From Strobilurus pachycystidiatus (lineage: Eukaryota; Basidiomycota; Agaricomycetes; Agaricales; Physalacriaceae): 64,000 nt of DNA. The stretch spans positions 6,076,001 through 6,140,000 of the forward strand of contig JAHLMK010000001.1 of assembly GCA_019915135.1 (NCBI GenBank). Reading direction: 5' to 3'. A model generated the notes under the pieces. That model had not been told where the DNA came from, did not search any database, and worked only from the letters and a program-made list of their open reading frames with translations. Shown one piece after another: positions 1 to 12,276 of the stretch (position 1 is its first letter; every line of letters begins with the position of its first letter). The position numbers and the translations under genes were made by a program.

Positions 1-75
1 CACAGACAAATTATCCTACTTCGACGTTTAGTAATGAAACGAAAGTCGAGACAAGATTGACAAGATTTCAAATTG

Positions 76-140
76 AAACGGTGGCCCGACTAACTTATGT
101 AGCGAACTTCAAACGGCGGCCCGACTAACGTATGGAGCGA
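76..140. repeat. Two-copy 35-bp tandem repeat
   Basis: A unit of about 35 bp beginning AAACGG occurs at 76-110 and again from 111. The copies differ at only a few positions (for example GGTGG/GGCGG and TTATGT/GTATGG). It is a short local duplication with no evident function. Confidence 0.7.
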
Positions 141-2169
141 GGTAGGTACAAGTGAGAAGAACTTGGAACAGGCGCCATCATTTATCTTCCTATCAGAATG
201 ACTCCTCAGCTGTGCACAACCAGAGATAGACGTGCTCACAGAGACATATTCTAGTCGACGAACCACCGGCTCCAGCGCATCAACCCGCCACCAACCGTGT
301 TATGACATCCACCGCCTTCCCAACACGCTGATAAGATGCAAAGCCAGTTGCGCCGACGGATATGCCGTCATTAATTAGGCCACTCAATCACGCTGATGAT
401 ACAGTAGAGACCGGGTCTGCTTTGGTTGGCGTCGACACTGGCTCTGCGGATAGATTATGGCCATGGGAAGGTATAGTCTAAGCGAACCGAGGAACGGCCA
501 CGGTAGCATATCTATCCTTGCTCGCCGTGTCTCACCGCCGCCCGAACCGAGGGTATATGCCTTGTGAAATTCGTCGCGAGACCCAAAAAAATCAGCGATC
601 GGTAATCGTCAAAGAGTTGTACGTCTTCAGGCGTGACACCATGTCCTACTAAATTCGCGGTGAGCCCGATACCGACCACAATACAATACGCTCACCGTCA
701 TCAGTTTCTGACTGAGTGACTACCCAAATGAAACGCGTTTCCGGCGCGGTGCAAGAGGAGCACGGTGGTCAACATCATGATCACCTACTGTCCGGGTCTC
801 TTAGTCTGGTTGTTACACTCGTTGCGGCGTTTTCTAAGCTGTGCCTCCGCCGTCAGTTTTGGGAGCGCTGTGCAAGTACCAGAAGAGCTTCAAGTTCCTC
901 ATCTTCTGGGCAGGTATACAATAAGTCATAGTGACGATGCAGATAGATACGGGCCATTTAAGGCGTAATTTCAAGGCCGACAACCGTTTGAAAAATGGCG
1001 TGCATTCATCTATGAGGGGATCATGACGAGAATTGCGCTGTATAGGGACCAGGATACCACGTCAAAGCACGCCGACGTACCTGTGCATCGTGACGTGTTA
1101 TATCAGATGTCTGCCTGGTTTGGCCTCTTGTTGGTCCACAATACTTGTTGCGAATCTGAGACTTCAAAGCACGACAACACAACGCCTAAGAACAGATGAT
1201 AGACGAAGTCAGTTCCCACCTTGTTGTCGAGGAACTGCTTCACTCCCTTTCGGGAAGATGCCGCTGTTACTTTTTCCTCGGAGTCAAAGTCTGTTCTTGC
1301 CACAGCTGGTGATCTGATCATAGAACGTGCCCCATCGGAACCACAGGTTTGCGTGTTAGAAGTGACGAGTCGATGGTTTCTCGGAGAGAGAAGTTCGGCA
1401 TTTCGGCATTTGTCAGACCGCCGGTATGTGTCAGGCTCGGTAATCAAGCTGACACTTGTCCTTTATCAAATACTTCTTCCACGTCGTCCTGGAACTAACA
1501 GTAAAGGCCTCGCATAAGGAATAACCATATTTTTGGATTTTCAAAATCTTATGCTCAGGTACCAGATACGCGGCTTGAACACCAGAAAGATCCCTTGATG
1601 GCGCAATGTAAAATCTGTTCGACATATGCAGTCATGGTGACTTTTGCGGTTCAACATCCGAGATACGATGGGCCTGCTCATCTCAGTTCATAGAATGGCC
1701 ACATCTTGGACTTTGCTGAGCCGCTCCCGGCTCCCGGCTCCTAGCGGCTTGATGGGGTACTGTCTTGGAGGCACTACCGCCTCTGTTATCGGGTCAGAAC
1801 TACCCCCGCAAGTTCCTGTAGTCGTCAGGACGGGATTGATTACCTGTTCCGTGGTGCTGTTTCTGGATGTGGGCGGCGTCCTGAACAGTATAAAGGGCTC
1901 GTGTTCATTGTCGAATCACCATTGTCCTCGTCTTTCCTATAGACTCATCCTAGGTCTCATCCACTCTCTAAACAACTCTTAGACAAATATGTGCTGCCTC
2001 CGCCAGTTTGTCTTCACCTAGAATAGCCGGCTTGTCCTTGAGACTGACCTGAACTTACAGAGTTCGCAATGTCTACACTCGATGTGGTCACGGAATCACC
2101 TTGGTAAGCGTGGCCCTCCTTCCGGCATGATAATCTTGTTAATGCTCATTTGCAGCCCGATGAATTTGT
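141..2169. other. No supportable gene
   Basis: Only short open frames overlapping in several frames are present. None shows a recognisable domain or a convincing chain of splice sites. A possible upstream exon for the next gene begins with an ATG near 2070 and is followed by a good GTAAGC donor, but its phase does not join the downstream exons. Confidence 0.5.
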
Positions 2170-2503
2170 ATGAAGCCTTTCTTCCTCGATAACGCTAACC
2201 TGAACCACCGCCAGGTCCCCTGCGAAAGGTCCAACTGCCGCTTCAGCTCCTTCCACCCGGCGTCGTGCAAGCAGCCCCAGTGCAGCCGAACATGCTGGCA
2301 GTCGTGAGCACCTTTTTCACAGCCTCACCCGACAGTCTCTGATGGCTCTTACAGAAAGCGCTTCCCTGAGCAGTACAGTGCGTTTTTCATGGTCATGTTT
2401 ACTCATTCTCACACAACGGCCAGGCCCTCACATCAACGCGTACTGCCCGGGCTGTCTTGCCCAGCAGGCTCAGGCCGCCGCTCAGGCAGCTCGCCGTCGT
2501 TGA
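2170..2503 (+). CDS. Small Cys-rich protein, three exons, start uncertain
   Basis: The first exon contains the spaced cysteine motif VPCERSNC followed by HPASC and CSRTCW. It splices at a GT after the TGG CA of the Trp codon region to KRFPEQY near 2354. A second intron (GTGCGT to GGCCAG) then leads to a last exon that keeps frame, reads NAYCPGCL and ends in an Ala/Arg-rich tail. Six to eight Cys with CxxC pairs suggest metal binding. The order of motifs resembles small uncharacterised Agaricomycete proteins I have seen, but I cannot name a family. The ATG at 2170 is the simplest start; an upstream exon ending PDEF is an alternative. No signal peptide is visible. Confidence 0.45.
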
Positions 2504-3132
2504 GCATCCACGCGTCGCTCACTCCGCCGAACTTCAGACGCGTTCCTAGTAGTTGTTCATCCGCTCTGTTAACCTAGATCAACCCGTAATCATCTTAATC
2601 TCCGTGCTTCAGAGTCTTTCCGTATAACACCTATAAATTAGCAAGTATTGTTGCGCGTCTTGTCCCAATAGATTTCCCTTTTCGAGCTATTGGGGACCAT
2701 CGCCATCAGATCGCTGTTCAATTTCTTTGTGATTGTATGAGTCCTTTGCTCCATTGACCTGATCCGCGGTGGCAATTGATTGAGGCCCTGGTTTCGGAGT
2801 GGATTGGCGGTGTCGACTTGACAATGGAACCAGGCTGACATGGTGGGTATGAGCACCGCTTCAGAGTACACACCCATCGGGCTCACGCCGCGCGGGCGGG
2901 AAACTCACATACGGAGTCGGACATCACTTGCAGCACTCAGATCATCCTCCGCAGAGTATCTAGCAAAGTTCAGGCAAGCCGTCGCAGCAACAGCGGCCCC
3001 GCTACTACTAGGCGGCCCTGGCCCCACCTTAATCTTATCACATCATGTGATTGCATAAAGGAATCGGACCGGGACAAATTAGATCGTGAACTGCTTGTCG
3101 TCTTACTTTCACGACTCCTCACGAATTTTAGG
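2504..3132. other. Intergenic, nothing recognised
   Basis: Spacer before the MFS transporter. Overlapping short frames on both strands show no domain. Confidence 0.5.
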
Positions 3133-5903
3133 ATGTCTACAGAAAGAGACCCACTATTGCTCAAGACTATCGAAGAGCCGGCACATAGAAAGGTCATCGG
3201 GCCCCAGCAAATATCGAAATCGACGCGTTATGGTATTCTCGCTGGCCTCTGGTCAGCGACGTTTCTTGCGGTGAGTGATGTACTCTTTGCTGATTGGCTT
3301 GTTGCGATTCTTACTTGTCTCTACCATGGCCAGTCTCTCAACAGTGTGTTCTGCTACCCAATGACATTCGGCCGATTACTGACCTTACATATTACCGCCT
3401 CAGTGACCCTGGTACCGACGAGTAAGGCATTCATCCCCACTTTTCCGTCAATCTCTGACGACTCCCAGTGCTCCCCTCGATATCATCCGACTTCAAAAAA
3501 TCGACCCAAGCTAGCTGGTTGGGCACATCGTCAGTCACACGACCATATCTCCACACTTTACGTCCTTAACTGGGTGGTGACAAGGTTCCTCCTCGCGACG
3601 TGCACCTTTACGCCGCTCTATGGCCGTCTGTCCAACGTCATGGGTCGACGCGGAGCCTTCTTGACTGCTTTGTTTTTCAACAGCATGGGTACTCTGGCAT
3701 GCGGCCTGTCCACCAGCATGGAAGGGCTGATTGTAGCCAGATTTGTAGGTCGTTTCTGCGAGATGCTACGGAAATCTAACGCGTGCGTTCTCTTGGCAAG
3801 ATCTCGGGAATAGGTGGAGGTGGTATCTTCACTACATCTGCGTATGTTCCTTCCTCCTTTCGAAGATGGTCGTTCTCATTGAGCGTCATTTCAGGATCAT
3901 TGTTAGCGACATGTATTCCCTACGCGTACGTTGTTGCGTCGTCGTCACGCATCTCGTATGCTAATGTCGACGCAGTCTCGAGGTTTGACTCAGGGCGTAG
4001 CAAGCGTCTTTAATGGGGTGGGTTCTATTACTTCTTTTGCTTGGCATTGGCGATTGACGTACCTCTTCTCCCCTACACTAGCTCGGAATGGGCTTCGGTG
4101 GACCTATGGGAGGTCTCGTTACTGATTGGTATCTTCGAGCGCTACTCCGTGGGCCATGTCCCGACTGATCTTTGTAAGGCTTGGTTGGCGCTGGGCCTTT
4201 CTAATCCAGATGCCCCTCTTTGCGGTCTCGTTACTACTTACGATGGTCAATCTTCGTTATGTCACACCCGTCAGCTTGTCAGTCCATACTTTTGAATCCC
4301 TGTTTCTCATGGTCCATTGTAGGGCAAGGGCAAGAGTACACTGGAGGTGATTAAACGGATCGACTACGGCGGTATCGTCACACTCCTCTTTGCGGTAAGG
4401 ATCAGCATGGGCTCGATTTCAAGAAAACCAACGTCCTGCTGTTAGGTCGGCGGCTGTCTGGTCTTCCTCAGCACACGTTTCAATGCCCTCCTCCCAGTAC
4501 GTGTCACATCATACTCAGTATTGTCCCCTGACCTTTCGCCACATAGTGGTCTGATCCGCTTGTGTTTATCCCGTTTGCATCAACCATATTCTTCGCGATC
4601 AGCTTCTTGGTCGTCGAGATTTCACTCGCACGCGAGCCCGTCTTAGCACCCTTCCTCTTGAAGCAGAGAATTCCTGTACTCGTCGGCTGCTCCAACTTTC
4701 TGGTGGCGATGTGCAACTTTTCCGTGACGTTCTTCTTCCCCATGTACTTCCAGACTGTCATGATGACAAGTGCGTCGGAGGCAGGTGAGAATCAACACTG
4801 CTTCAATCGGTTTGATTCTGACTGATCGTAGGACTGCATCTCCTCCCCAACAGCGTTTCCATGTCGACGGGTTCATTGTTCGCCGGCTGGGTTATACATC
4901 GCACTGGAAAGTACAAGACGATCAATATGATTTTTGGTTGCTTTCCATTTATCGCTGCCGTGCTGATTACTATGCTTCGAGAGGATTCTGGCTTCATTCA
5001 ATCCTGGCTCAGCATCGTAAGCTCGAGTTGCTGATCACTCATGAGATCTTTTGATACTGACGTTGTTCCTAAGATCCCCTTGGGCTTCGGAAATGCTGTA
5101 GTCCTCCAAACGACGTTGAGTATGTCGTCGTCACTGCTCACAGCCTTTGATGTATTAATCTGCTACAGTCGCCCTTCTCGCGCATCTCCCTGGCAAGTCG
5201 ACCCGAACCGTAAATCCTTCCCAGAGACATATACTGACTGGTGACCGGCAGAATCTCACATGGCCGTCGGTACTGGTTTTGGCCAGGTATTCCGTGGAAT
5301 AGGTATCGTCTAATTCGCCTGCCTATGCGCGTGAGCTCATCGACATCATCCAGGCCAGGTTGGTGGCGTCGCCGTTTCATCTGCGATTTTCCAATCCATG
5401 CTGGATAGCGAGCTACGAAAACGAATACATGGACCTGATGCTGAAGATGTAAGTAGTTCGATCACGAGCCGCTTCTCTCCTTCTTCCTAACATCACCCTG
5501 TAGTGGATCATATCCATCCGCCAGTCGGCCCGTCTAATCCACAGTCTCCCGCCTGATCTCCAGCGCATTGCTCGGGACTCGTACGCGGTCAGTCTGAAGG
5601 CTGTGTTCACGTTCGCGGCGTGCTCAACTTTGTTGGCGTACATCGTGCGGTTACCGGTACGCCCCATCATCTGGGTTCTCTTTCGATTTGTAGTTGACTA
5701 AACGTGGTCCCTCACAGGTCCCCGAGAAGGACCTTGACAGTCGACCGAAGGTCAATGGCCCGCTCCCCGCACAAGAGCCACCTGCAGAGGAGGAAGAAGA
5801 GGAGGGATCAGTCACTACACCCAGTTACATCCAGACGGAAGGAACTTTGGACTTGGAGAGTAACACTGTCGGTGCATCGGCGCGCTCCCCGCCAGCGATC
5901 TAG
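3133..5903 (+). CDS. MFS transporter, DHA2 type (Vba-like), many introns
   Basis: Predicted 14-helix proton-coupled exporter of the DHA2 group, related to fungal vacuolar basic amino-acid (Vba) and multidrug permeases. The spliced protein starts MSTERDPLLL and reads through more than a dozen short introns. Signature segments in order: SSDFKKSTQASWLGTSFLLA (helix 2), YGRLSNVMGRRG (MFS motif A), GLTQGVASVFNG, GWRWAFLIQMP, KRIDYGG, PFLLKQRIPVLV, FPMYFQTVM, GSLFAGW, LGFGNAVVLQT, GTGFGQVFRGIG and RDSYAVSLKAVF. It ends in an acidic tail with a run of Glu. One intron near 5190 uses a GC donor (CCCTG|GCAAGT). All junctions I checked keep frame, so it looks intact. Single-frame reading makes it look broken because exons are short. 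Substrate cannot be told from sequence. Confidence 0.88.
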
Positions 5904-6235
5904 AGTGCTATGGTCGGACTTTCGCTGGACACGTACTTATCGAACGACATATACATAGATCTGTTCGATGATGTCTGCTAATCGTACAAGGGCGATCCGC
6001 TGCGCTGATTGATTGTCGGGAAAGGGGGGAGATCTGAGCAACTTTCGTCTTCAAACTCTCATTTTTTGTCACTCGATGCGCCAATGTTCAAGGAGTCGGT
6101 ACAACTCAACTTCAAAGACCTTCAAAGACGACTCGGATTTCAATGGACCGGAGTTCAAGGTTATCACTGTGGGATAAAAGTAATGCACCACGTGGACCAT
6201 GTGCCATACCTTCACATCGATTGTCTTCGACTGTC
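5904..6235. other. Spacer between MFS and BTB genes
   Basis: About 330 bp of intergenic DNA. It must hold the promoter of the BTB gene; no clear TATA box is seen. Confidence 0.5.
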
Positions 6236-8036
6236 ATGTCGTCTCATCCAGAATTTCTCGAAAAATCTCTCCCAGACCATTGGACGGTCGATCCCTTCGC
6301 GGTCCGGTCGACCTTCCTCTGGTCCAATGCTAAAAGCGATGCGCAATTTCAGACTGAGTCTTGCGGTTTTGGATGGGGCTTCGGCCTGAAGGTCCACGGG
6401 ACGGAGATCGTGGCGTCCTTCAAGTTCAATCCACCCACTGGGAATGGAGCTGGGATACTGCGTACTAGCGCCGTCGTCAGAGGGCGCGTGGTCGCGAAGC
6501 GGGGTGAAGAGGATGAACACTTGCCCCTGGGCTTCTGCTCTTCGTCATGGAAGGCAGGAAACAACGTGGATGATCGTATTGGAACGTGTACCATTTCCGG
6601 CGGTGGTTTGGGCATCGCGGCCCTCACCTTTGTCTTCGACGTTGTCTTCAGCGAAGGTTCGCCCTTTGCTTCGACCATTTCCCCAGGTGTCATTTCGGCT
6701 AAGACGAAGGAGGCGCTTACGCGTACCGTTGATTCCGGCGAGCTGGTCGACATCAAGTTCTTCTTGTTCACGTCCATCAGGCCCAATGGAGATGCTTGCA
6801 AGCCCAAGCCACTCTATGGCAGTCGTACGGTCATGCACCAGGTCAGCCATTTCCTGGATACATGTACGTCTTCCATTCTCGTCTCCGCACAAGGAAGCGC
6901 ACCAATGTGATTCAACTAGTGATCTTCGACGATGGTTATCTGGAATCGCAGACGGTTGACCTCGACGGAGTTTTTCAACTTGAGGAAACGCATAAGATGT
7001 ACGATTACCACGAAGATAGCGATCTGGAGGAAGTCGACAACAGCAACGAAGACGAGGCGTTCCTTGATGATTCGCCCAAGTGAGTGCCCACGCTAGTCGT
7101 AGTGCTTTCACCTGGACTGACACCGCCTCAAGGCTACCAGATTATTCTCTTTCCAAGATGTCCTCTCCTGCTCGTCGCATGGGCCGCATCTGCCAACCCA
7201 AAAACATTGCATACAAGACGTAAGAGCTAGATGCTTGCCGAAGGTCGTTGCGTTGATGTTCGTGTATCTAGATTCAAGGCCTTAGTAAGATATCTATACA
7301 CGGAAGAGATTCAGTTTGCTGCACTCAGGTCTACGCGAAGAGGCGGGAAAGGAAAGGAAGCGAGTACAGATCTTGCATCCCCGAAATCTATGTACCGCTT
7401 GGCTGATATGGTGGGCTATCTATCGCAATACCTGGGCTCCACCCAAAGTTCATGGCTACAGATCGATCTGCCTAGTCTCAAAAACACGGCACTTGTGGCA
7501 ATTCGCTCCCGCTTAACTGGAGAGAACGTGTATGAAGAGTTGTTCTCTAAGTTCACTTCACTGTAGCTATATCTTTTTCAGGCGTGTCAATTGCACTCAT
7601 AAACACTTTTAGATACCCTGAAGTTATTGAGATGCAAGCAGCCTTCGCGCATGACTCATGGATCCAGAATGAGCGTCAGCGCAGCGAGATGGTATCCCGC
7701 TTTCTCAAAGGCGACTATGCTCATGGCGGACTGGCAATGGAGAGACTTCTCTCTGGGTTGACTCCCTTGGTATCATTGTCCTCAGACAGGTCCGCGGAGC
7801 ACCGGACTTTGGGCTATTCACCGTTGGCAAAGCCTGCTTTGGCTGGGGAATCCCCTTGGCCTCCGGAGGAGCTGCGTCTGGTCGAATCGCCCGTGCCTGA
7901 TCCTATGGCATCTTCAAGCGGTTGGGGAGCACCGGCCATGCCGGCCATGTCTGAAGCCTCTGATGCGGAACCTGTACAATCTGTTTTTGGAGCACTGAGC
8001 AAAAAAGGTTTGAAACAGAAAAAACAGAGATTCTAA
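6236..8036 (+). CDS. BTB/POZ domain protein (MATH-like N-terminus)
   Basis: Starts MSSHPEFLEKSL. Residues about 20-170 look like a beta-rich MATH-type module (FGWGFGLKV, GTCTISGGGLGIAALTFVFD). The BTB fold follows: LVDIKFFLF, LIFDDGYLESQTVDLDG, a long acidic insert rich in D/E, then NIAYKTFKALVRYLYTEEI, SPKSMYRLAD and LPSLKNTALVAIRSRL. An acidic insertion inside the BTB fold is typical of the large Agaricomycete BTB expansion. Introns I can place: GTACGT near 6866, GTGAGT at 7080, GTAAGA at 7218 (52 nt), probably GTGGGC near 7410, and GTAGCT at 7565. The C-terminal 100 residues are Pro/Ser-rich with a KKGLKQKKQRF end. Such proteins are presumed Cullin-3 adaptors or transcription cofactors; target unknown. 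Confidence 0.85.
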
Positions 8037-8622
8037 TTCTCTCGGTGTCACTATCCTTTACATACTACTTCGAAGGCGCATACAGTGTTGATTGACTATT
8101 GTCTGACTGAGCAATTCACGCGCATGGAAAAGGTGATCAGACTGATCACTGGCAGTGCAGCTGCTATAACAGCAGTTTTGAAGTTACGCGACCACTGCAA
8201 CTTGGAGACACTCCGCCCACCGGCGTTCTGCGAGATAGTAAGGTACACTACTGGAATCCGATTCCCATGCTGGAGGCTGTAGTCTCATTGTTCTCGACAA
8301 CGGACTTCTTCATGAAAACGACAAAGAGCATTTAGGATTCAGACGACGAGGGAAACTTCGAGTAACTTTTGACCCCGATTTGGGAAATCTCTGGTCTTGA
8401 AAGGAATATGCAACGAACGAGCACCAATGTCGACATTACAAGACGGGTCATCCCCAAGATAGCCGCCACGGGGAGCGGAAAAACCAATAGTCATGCGTAT
8501 ACTTGATATATTACATCCAAAAAATGCATAGCGATATTCGAGTCGATGGGGATGTCATAAACAGTAACTTATAAAAATCAACTTCTAACCTGCACTCGCC
8601 CCGTCGCCTTGGGGGCGTGGTG
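8037..8622. other. Intergenic between convergent BTB and shugoshin genes
   Basis: Should contain both 3' untranslated regions. No further gene recognised. Confidence 0.5.
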
Positions 8623-10073
8623 CTATGCGGCGCTATGCCGTCGCTCGCCGGCAAGCCTCCTCCTACTGTCTGTCACCCAAGACGACGGCCCGGGATAATC
8701 ATCATCGGCATCCGCCTCGTCCTCTGTCCCGTCTTCGTCGTCATCGGACAGTGGGTAACGCTGCTTGGGTTTCTGCCGTTTCAGCGTCACCTTGCGGTCG
8801 TCTACCTGTACCACCGACGCGGAAGAACGAGGTTTACGGGCCGGGGCTACTGACTCTGGGTTGCGCATTTTCCTGTACAGAGTAGATGTCAGTCGGAGCA
8901 TAGGATTTTTCGAATGGCAAGTCGCACGTATTCAACTTTGGTTCGGCATAGTTGACGCTTTTGCGCGTGCGGCGGGTCCGCTCGCCGTCCATGGGCTCTG
9001 GGCTGGAAGATGGTTGTGGGGTGGGTAGCATGGAGGGACGCGGAGGAGATGGAGTGAGGAACTGTCGCGGTGGCGAGGGCGGTTCGATAGGAGGACTGCT
9101 TTTCCGACGCGGCTCGTTGGTCAAGTCCTTGAACTTTGGTTCCTCAACCTCCTTCTTCTTCCGCCTTTCCTTCTTTGGTGGCTCTGGCTCTTCGAGAACG
9201 ACAATGTCCTCGTCCTCGTCATCGTCGGCGTCAAGTGGTACGGCGGTGGTCACGGCGAGCTCGTCGACCATGGGAATATTAATGGGGAAGAGGGCGCTCT
9301 GTCTTCTTGCGGATGTCGTCTTTTTCTTCTTCTCCTTCTCTGGAGGAGGTGATAAGCGTGCCGGAAGCGGCAATTTGCTAGCAGAGAGTCGTTTGGCCTT
9401 CGACTTGGGCTTATGCGGACTGTCTGGGGGCTCCTCCTCCTCGAAGATGCCCGGCACCGTCGGCTGGCGGGACAGTCGTGGAGAGGGCGGGCTGGTGGAT
9501 CGTCGTCGGGTGGCTCGAGGAATGGCGGGCGGTGAGGGGGTAGAAGAGGGCGTGTCGCTAGTATGTCGGATATTGAATGTCTGTCGCAGGAACCCCAGAT
9601 GTTTCGTCATCCCCAACGCCTGCTCGAGGTCATTGTCAGTAACGGCGGCTAGGATGGCGGGGGCGAGTTGGCTCACGGCAAGCTCTACGTCGTCCATGAC
9701 TTTGCGCGTCTTGTCCCGCTCCCGCTTCAGCTCGGTGGCAAGCGCAATCTCCGACGCCCGCAGCCGGAGATTCTCGTTGTACAGCGTCGAGATCTGCGCA
9801 TTGAGCTCCTCAATGCGCTGGCTCATCGTCGAATTCAATCTGTGGACCGGTCATGTCAGCATATCCCGACGTCGGGCAGGACGAGCATGCCAGCGAGCAA
9901 CGCACTTCGTTATCTGCTTGTTTGCCTGGAGAAATTTCTTCTTGACTGCGCGGTTGTGGTCAGCTATGGCAGCCTCCGTTGCGGAGATGGGCGGAGCACG
10001 CACAGTTTTCAAACTCGGAGAGAGCGTCGCTCTGCCGTACTCCCATAGACACGCGTGATTCCCTCCTGCTCAT
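8623..10073 (-). CDS. SGO1: Shugoshin (centromeric cohesin protector)
   Basis: Shugoshins recruit PP2A to protect centromeric cohesin and tension-sensing machinery. The N-terminus, rebuilt over a 40-nt intron (GTGCGT-TAG near 10010), reads SEFENSDHNRAVKKKF, then KQITKLNSTM. It continues as a coiled coil (RIEELNAQISTLYNENLRLR), the conserved shugoshin N-terminal homodimer/PP2A-binding coil. The middle is long, low-complexity and Pro/Ser/Lys/Glu-rich. The C-terminal basic motif RRTRKSVNYAEPKLNTKMR, which binds phospho-H2A at centromeres, is restored across an intron at 8873-8927. A third intron separates the first half of the coil at about 9843-9908. Four exons, all in frame. The ATG at 10073 is the first in frame with the coil. 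Confidence 0.9.
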
Positions 10074-10349
10074 CGTCCTCCACAGCGAGCTCGTGTGGTG
10101 GTCGTCGGTGCGGTCGCTGTCGCTGTCGCCGCCGCTCCGGTCGTCGTCGTGGGGGGAAACAGAGAACAATAAGCACGCGCTGATGCCCAAACATATCACG
10201 TGTGCCACTCCTAAATTTGGGTTTAGGCAGGTCGATCCTGTGGGTCCTTATCGGTCCTCCCAAGGGCCGCAGATGAAAAGCAAAGCACAGTCCTATTGTA
10301 CATGTAAAACTACTCGAGTACAGGATTTCTTGTGGAATATGTAGAAATA

Positions 10350-12177
10350 CTAGAAGAAAGCCTGCCCAACCGCTCATCAATGGACCTGAAACCGCAACGA
10401 GGTAGCCACTTACAGCAGCGTTTGGTGGGCTGGCACAGCCACCAATTCTGTACGCGTGGATCAGTCATCTATCGCATTAAGCCTGTCGGATATAGCTCAC
10501 ATGTGGAGTGGCCATGAAGAGAAGAAGAAGGTATATCGATTGTTCTGCGCGCATATCTCCGAAAGCTTCTCCACGTCGAACATCTCGCCTGATCATCTGA
10601 GCAAGCCAGCGGACAGTGGAAGGGACGGACGCACCAATGGGCATGCCCCACAGACTACAGACAAGATATTAGCGACGGTCGTGCGAGTAGCAGATACAAA
10701 CAATTCACCCCAGCAACGTCTATGACACCCTTCTCAGCGTCAGCCCCCGATAACTGTGCGACAAACTTGCCTGATGCATATGCGGTGTTCCCTCGGGCGT
10801 AGGCCAGCTCTTGCGTACCAGATCCGAGATCAGAGAAGCGTATTTCAATCGGTAACAATGTAGGACAGACCTCAAGTGCAGGCTGATCCGATGCCACTGC
10901 CGCAAAGTGGTTATTCCTGACGACCTATCAGCGTCCGCAAATAATCACACGACGTAAAGATTGACCAGAGGAAGCGCTTCATATCATCTGACTGTTCAAT
11001 GCCCGCGCTTGACACCGTGTTCATCAACCGTAACATATCATAGTGAGAGTTTGAACTCACAAGGTTTCTGATTTCCCACCGAGCGCATCCCTCGCCTCCT
11101 GCCTCTGGTCGTTGAACTTTTGGATGAAACCTACCCTCAAGATCAAGATATCCCCAACCCGAAACTCCACGCCTTCCTGGTGCGCACAGGCTTCCAAATC
11201 CTTAACCGGGATAGGATGGGTCGTCCACGGGTCGTATGGTAAAGGCTTCGCGCCATTATTCGTGTAGAACTTTACGAGATCGAGGAAGACACCACGTCCG
11301 CAGATGCCGTGTGTGGCCCAATCTACGTACGCTTTAGTCTAAGAATCAACTCGGACAAAACGAGGCCCATACTCTGGATCCCAATCTTCGTCAAGCTAGG
11401 ATCAATATTATTCGGATCTACGATGGGTATGACGCCAGCGGGAATGCTGTCCATATGCGTACTGGTAAATCTGCATCAGTAGGGTTTTGACTGAGCAAAT
11501 GAACATCGGACTAAACTTGTTGTAAAACACATTGGACCCGGCGATGCCAAAGTGTCGCATCCCATCCCATTGAGAACCGGATTGGGTATTCTTTGAATGA
11601 GAAGAGGTCGTATCAGTGAAAGCGACGGATGGACCATATTGGCGCACAATGTGTATCTCGTCATCCCGCACAGCGTGCTCCATATTCCTCAACATATTGA
11701 TTTCAGGCGTCTTCCGGTTGAACATAGCCTGTCGTGATACGATGAGGTCCAGTCGCATCGAGCATTGTATGACCCGTGCACGTACCTTGTTAGGAAAGTT
11801 GATAGGCCTGAGAGAATGTGAGTCGAAACAAGCGTCATTGTGGGTACAGACTCGCCAGTTCAACGAAACGGTCTTTCCGGTCCTGTCAATAACGAGTCAG
11901 TCATGTCAATTCAACTAGCTACGCGCGTTAGAACACACCTGATCTCCTCTTGCGCTGCCCTCTTCACCAAATCTTCTGTGAGCAGGTTTACTGTTCCAAG
12001 CTGGTCGTCTTCACCCCACACGCTCCACGCACATCCCTTATACTCGTTGAAGGACGGAAGCTCATCAAAGGTTGGCAGCTTCTGGATTCTTGCGACGGAC
12101 TGACTCTCCCTCTTGTCGTCCTTGCGAGCACGACCAAGGGACAAGTTCGCTAGTAGGTTTCGCAGCGTAGTCGTCAT
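10350..12177 (-). CDS. Cyclase-family metal-dependent hydrolase (kynurenine-formamidase-like)
   Basis: Member of the PF04199 cyclase superfamily, whose characterised members include bacterial kynurenine formamidase and polyketide cyclases. The fungal branch is poorly characterised. Exon 1 holds LPSFNEYKGCAWSVWGEDDQ and GTVNLLTEDLVKRAAQEEI. Later exons give TGKTVSLNW, PINFPNK, NRKTPEINM, QSGSQWDGMRHFG (metal/active-site region), ATHGICGRGVFLDLV, GDILILRVGF, NHFAAVASDQPALEV, LWGMPIG, RYTFFFSSWPLHM and the terminal GGCASPPNAAAFF. The stop at 10350-10352 lies just after the last acceptor. One intron uses a GC donor (AACTG|GCGAGT near 11850). The model has about ten introns; exon borders near 10740-10850 are the least certain. 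It is divergent from shugoshin, with head-to-tail spacing of about 280 bp. Confidence 0.87.
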
Positions 12178-12276
12178 CCTAGACGAGGGGCTAGAAGGCT
12201 GGGGTGTCGTCTTTTAAACACACACAAGAATGACGTTACATACGCATCTGGCTGAGAACGAGCAGCAATCTTGTGA

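Noticed and set aside
3133..5903. MFS transporter appearing frameshifted and broken
   Set aside because: Careful splicing over short introns, including one GC-AG intron, restores all conserved motifs without indels.
8952..10058. Long plus-strand open frame of 368 codons
   Set aside because: Antisense shadow of the low-complexity shugoshin coding region; the composition mirrors its Pro/Ser/Lys codons.
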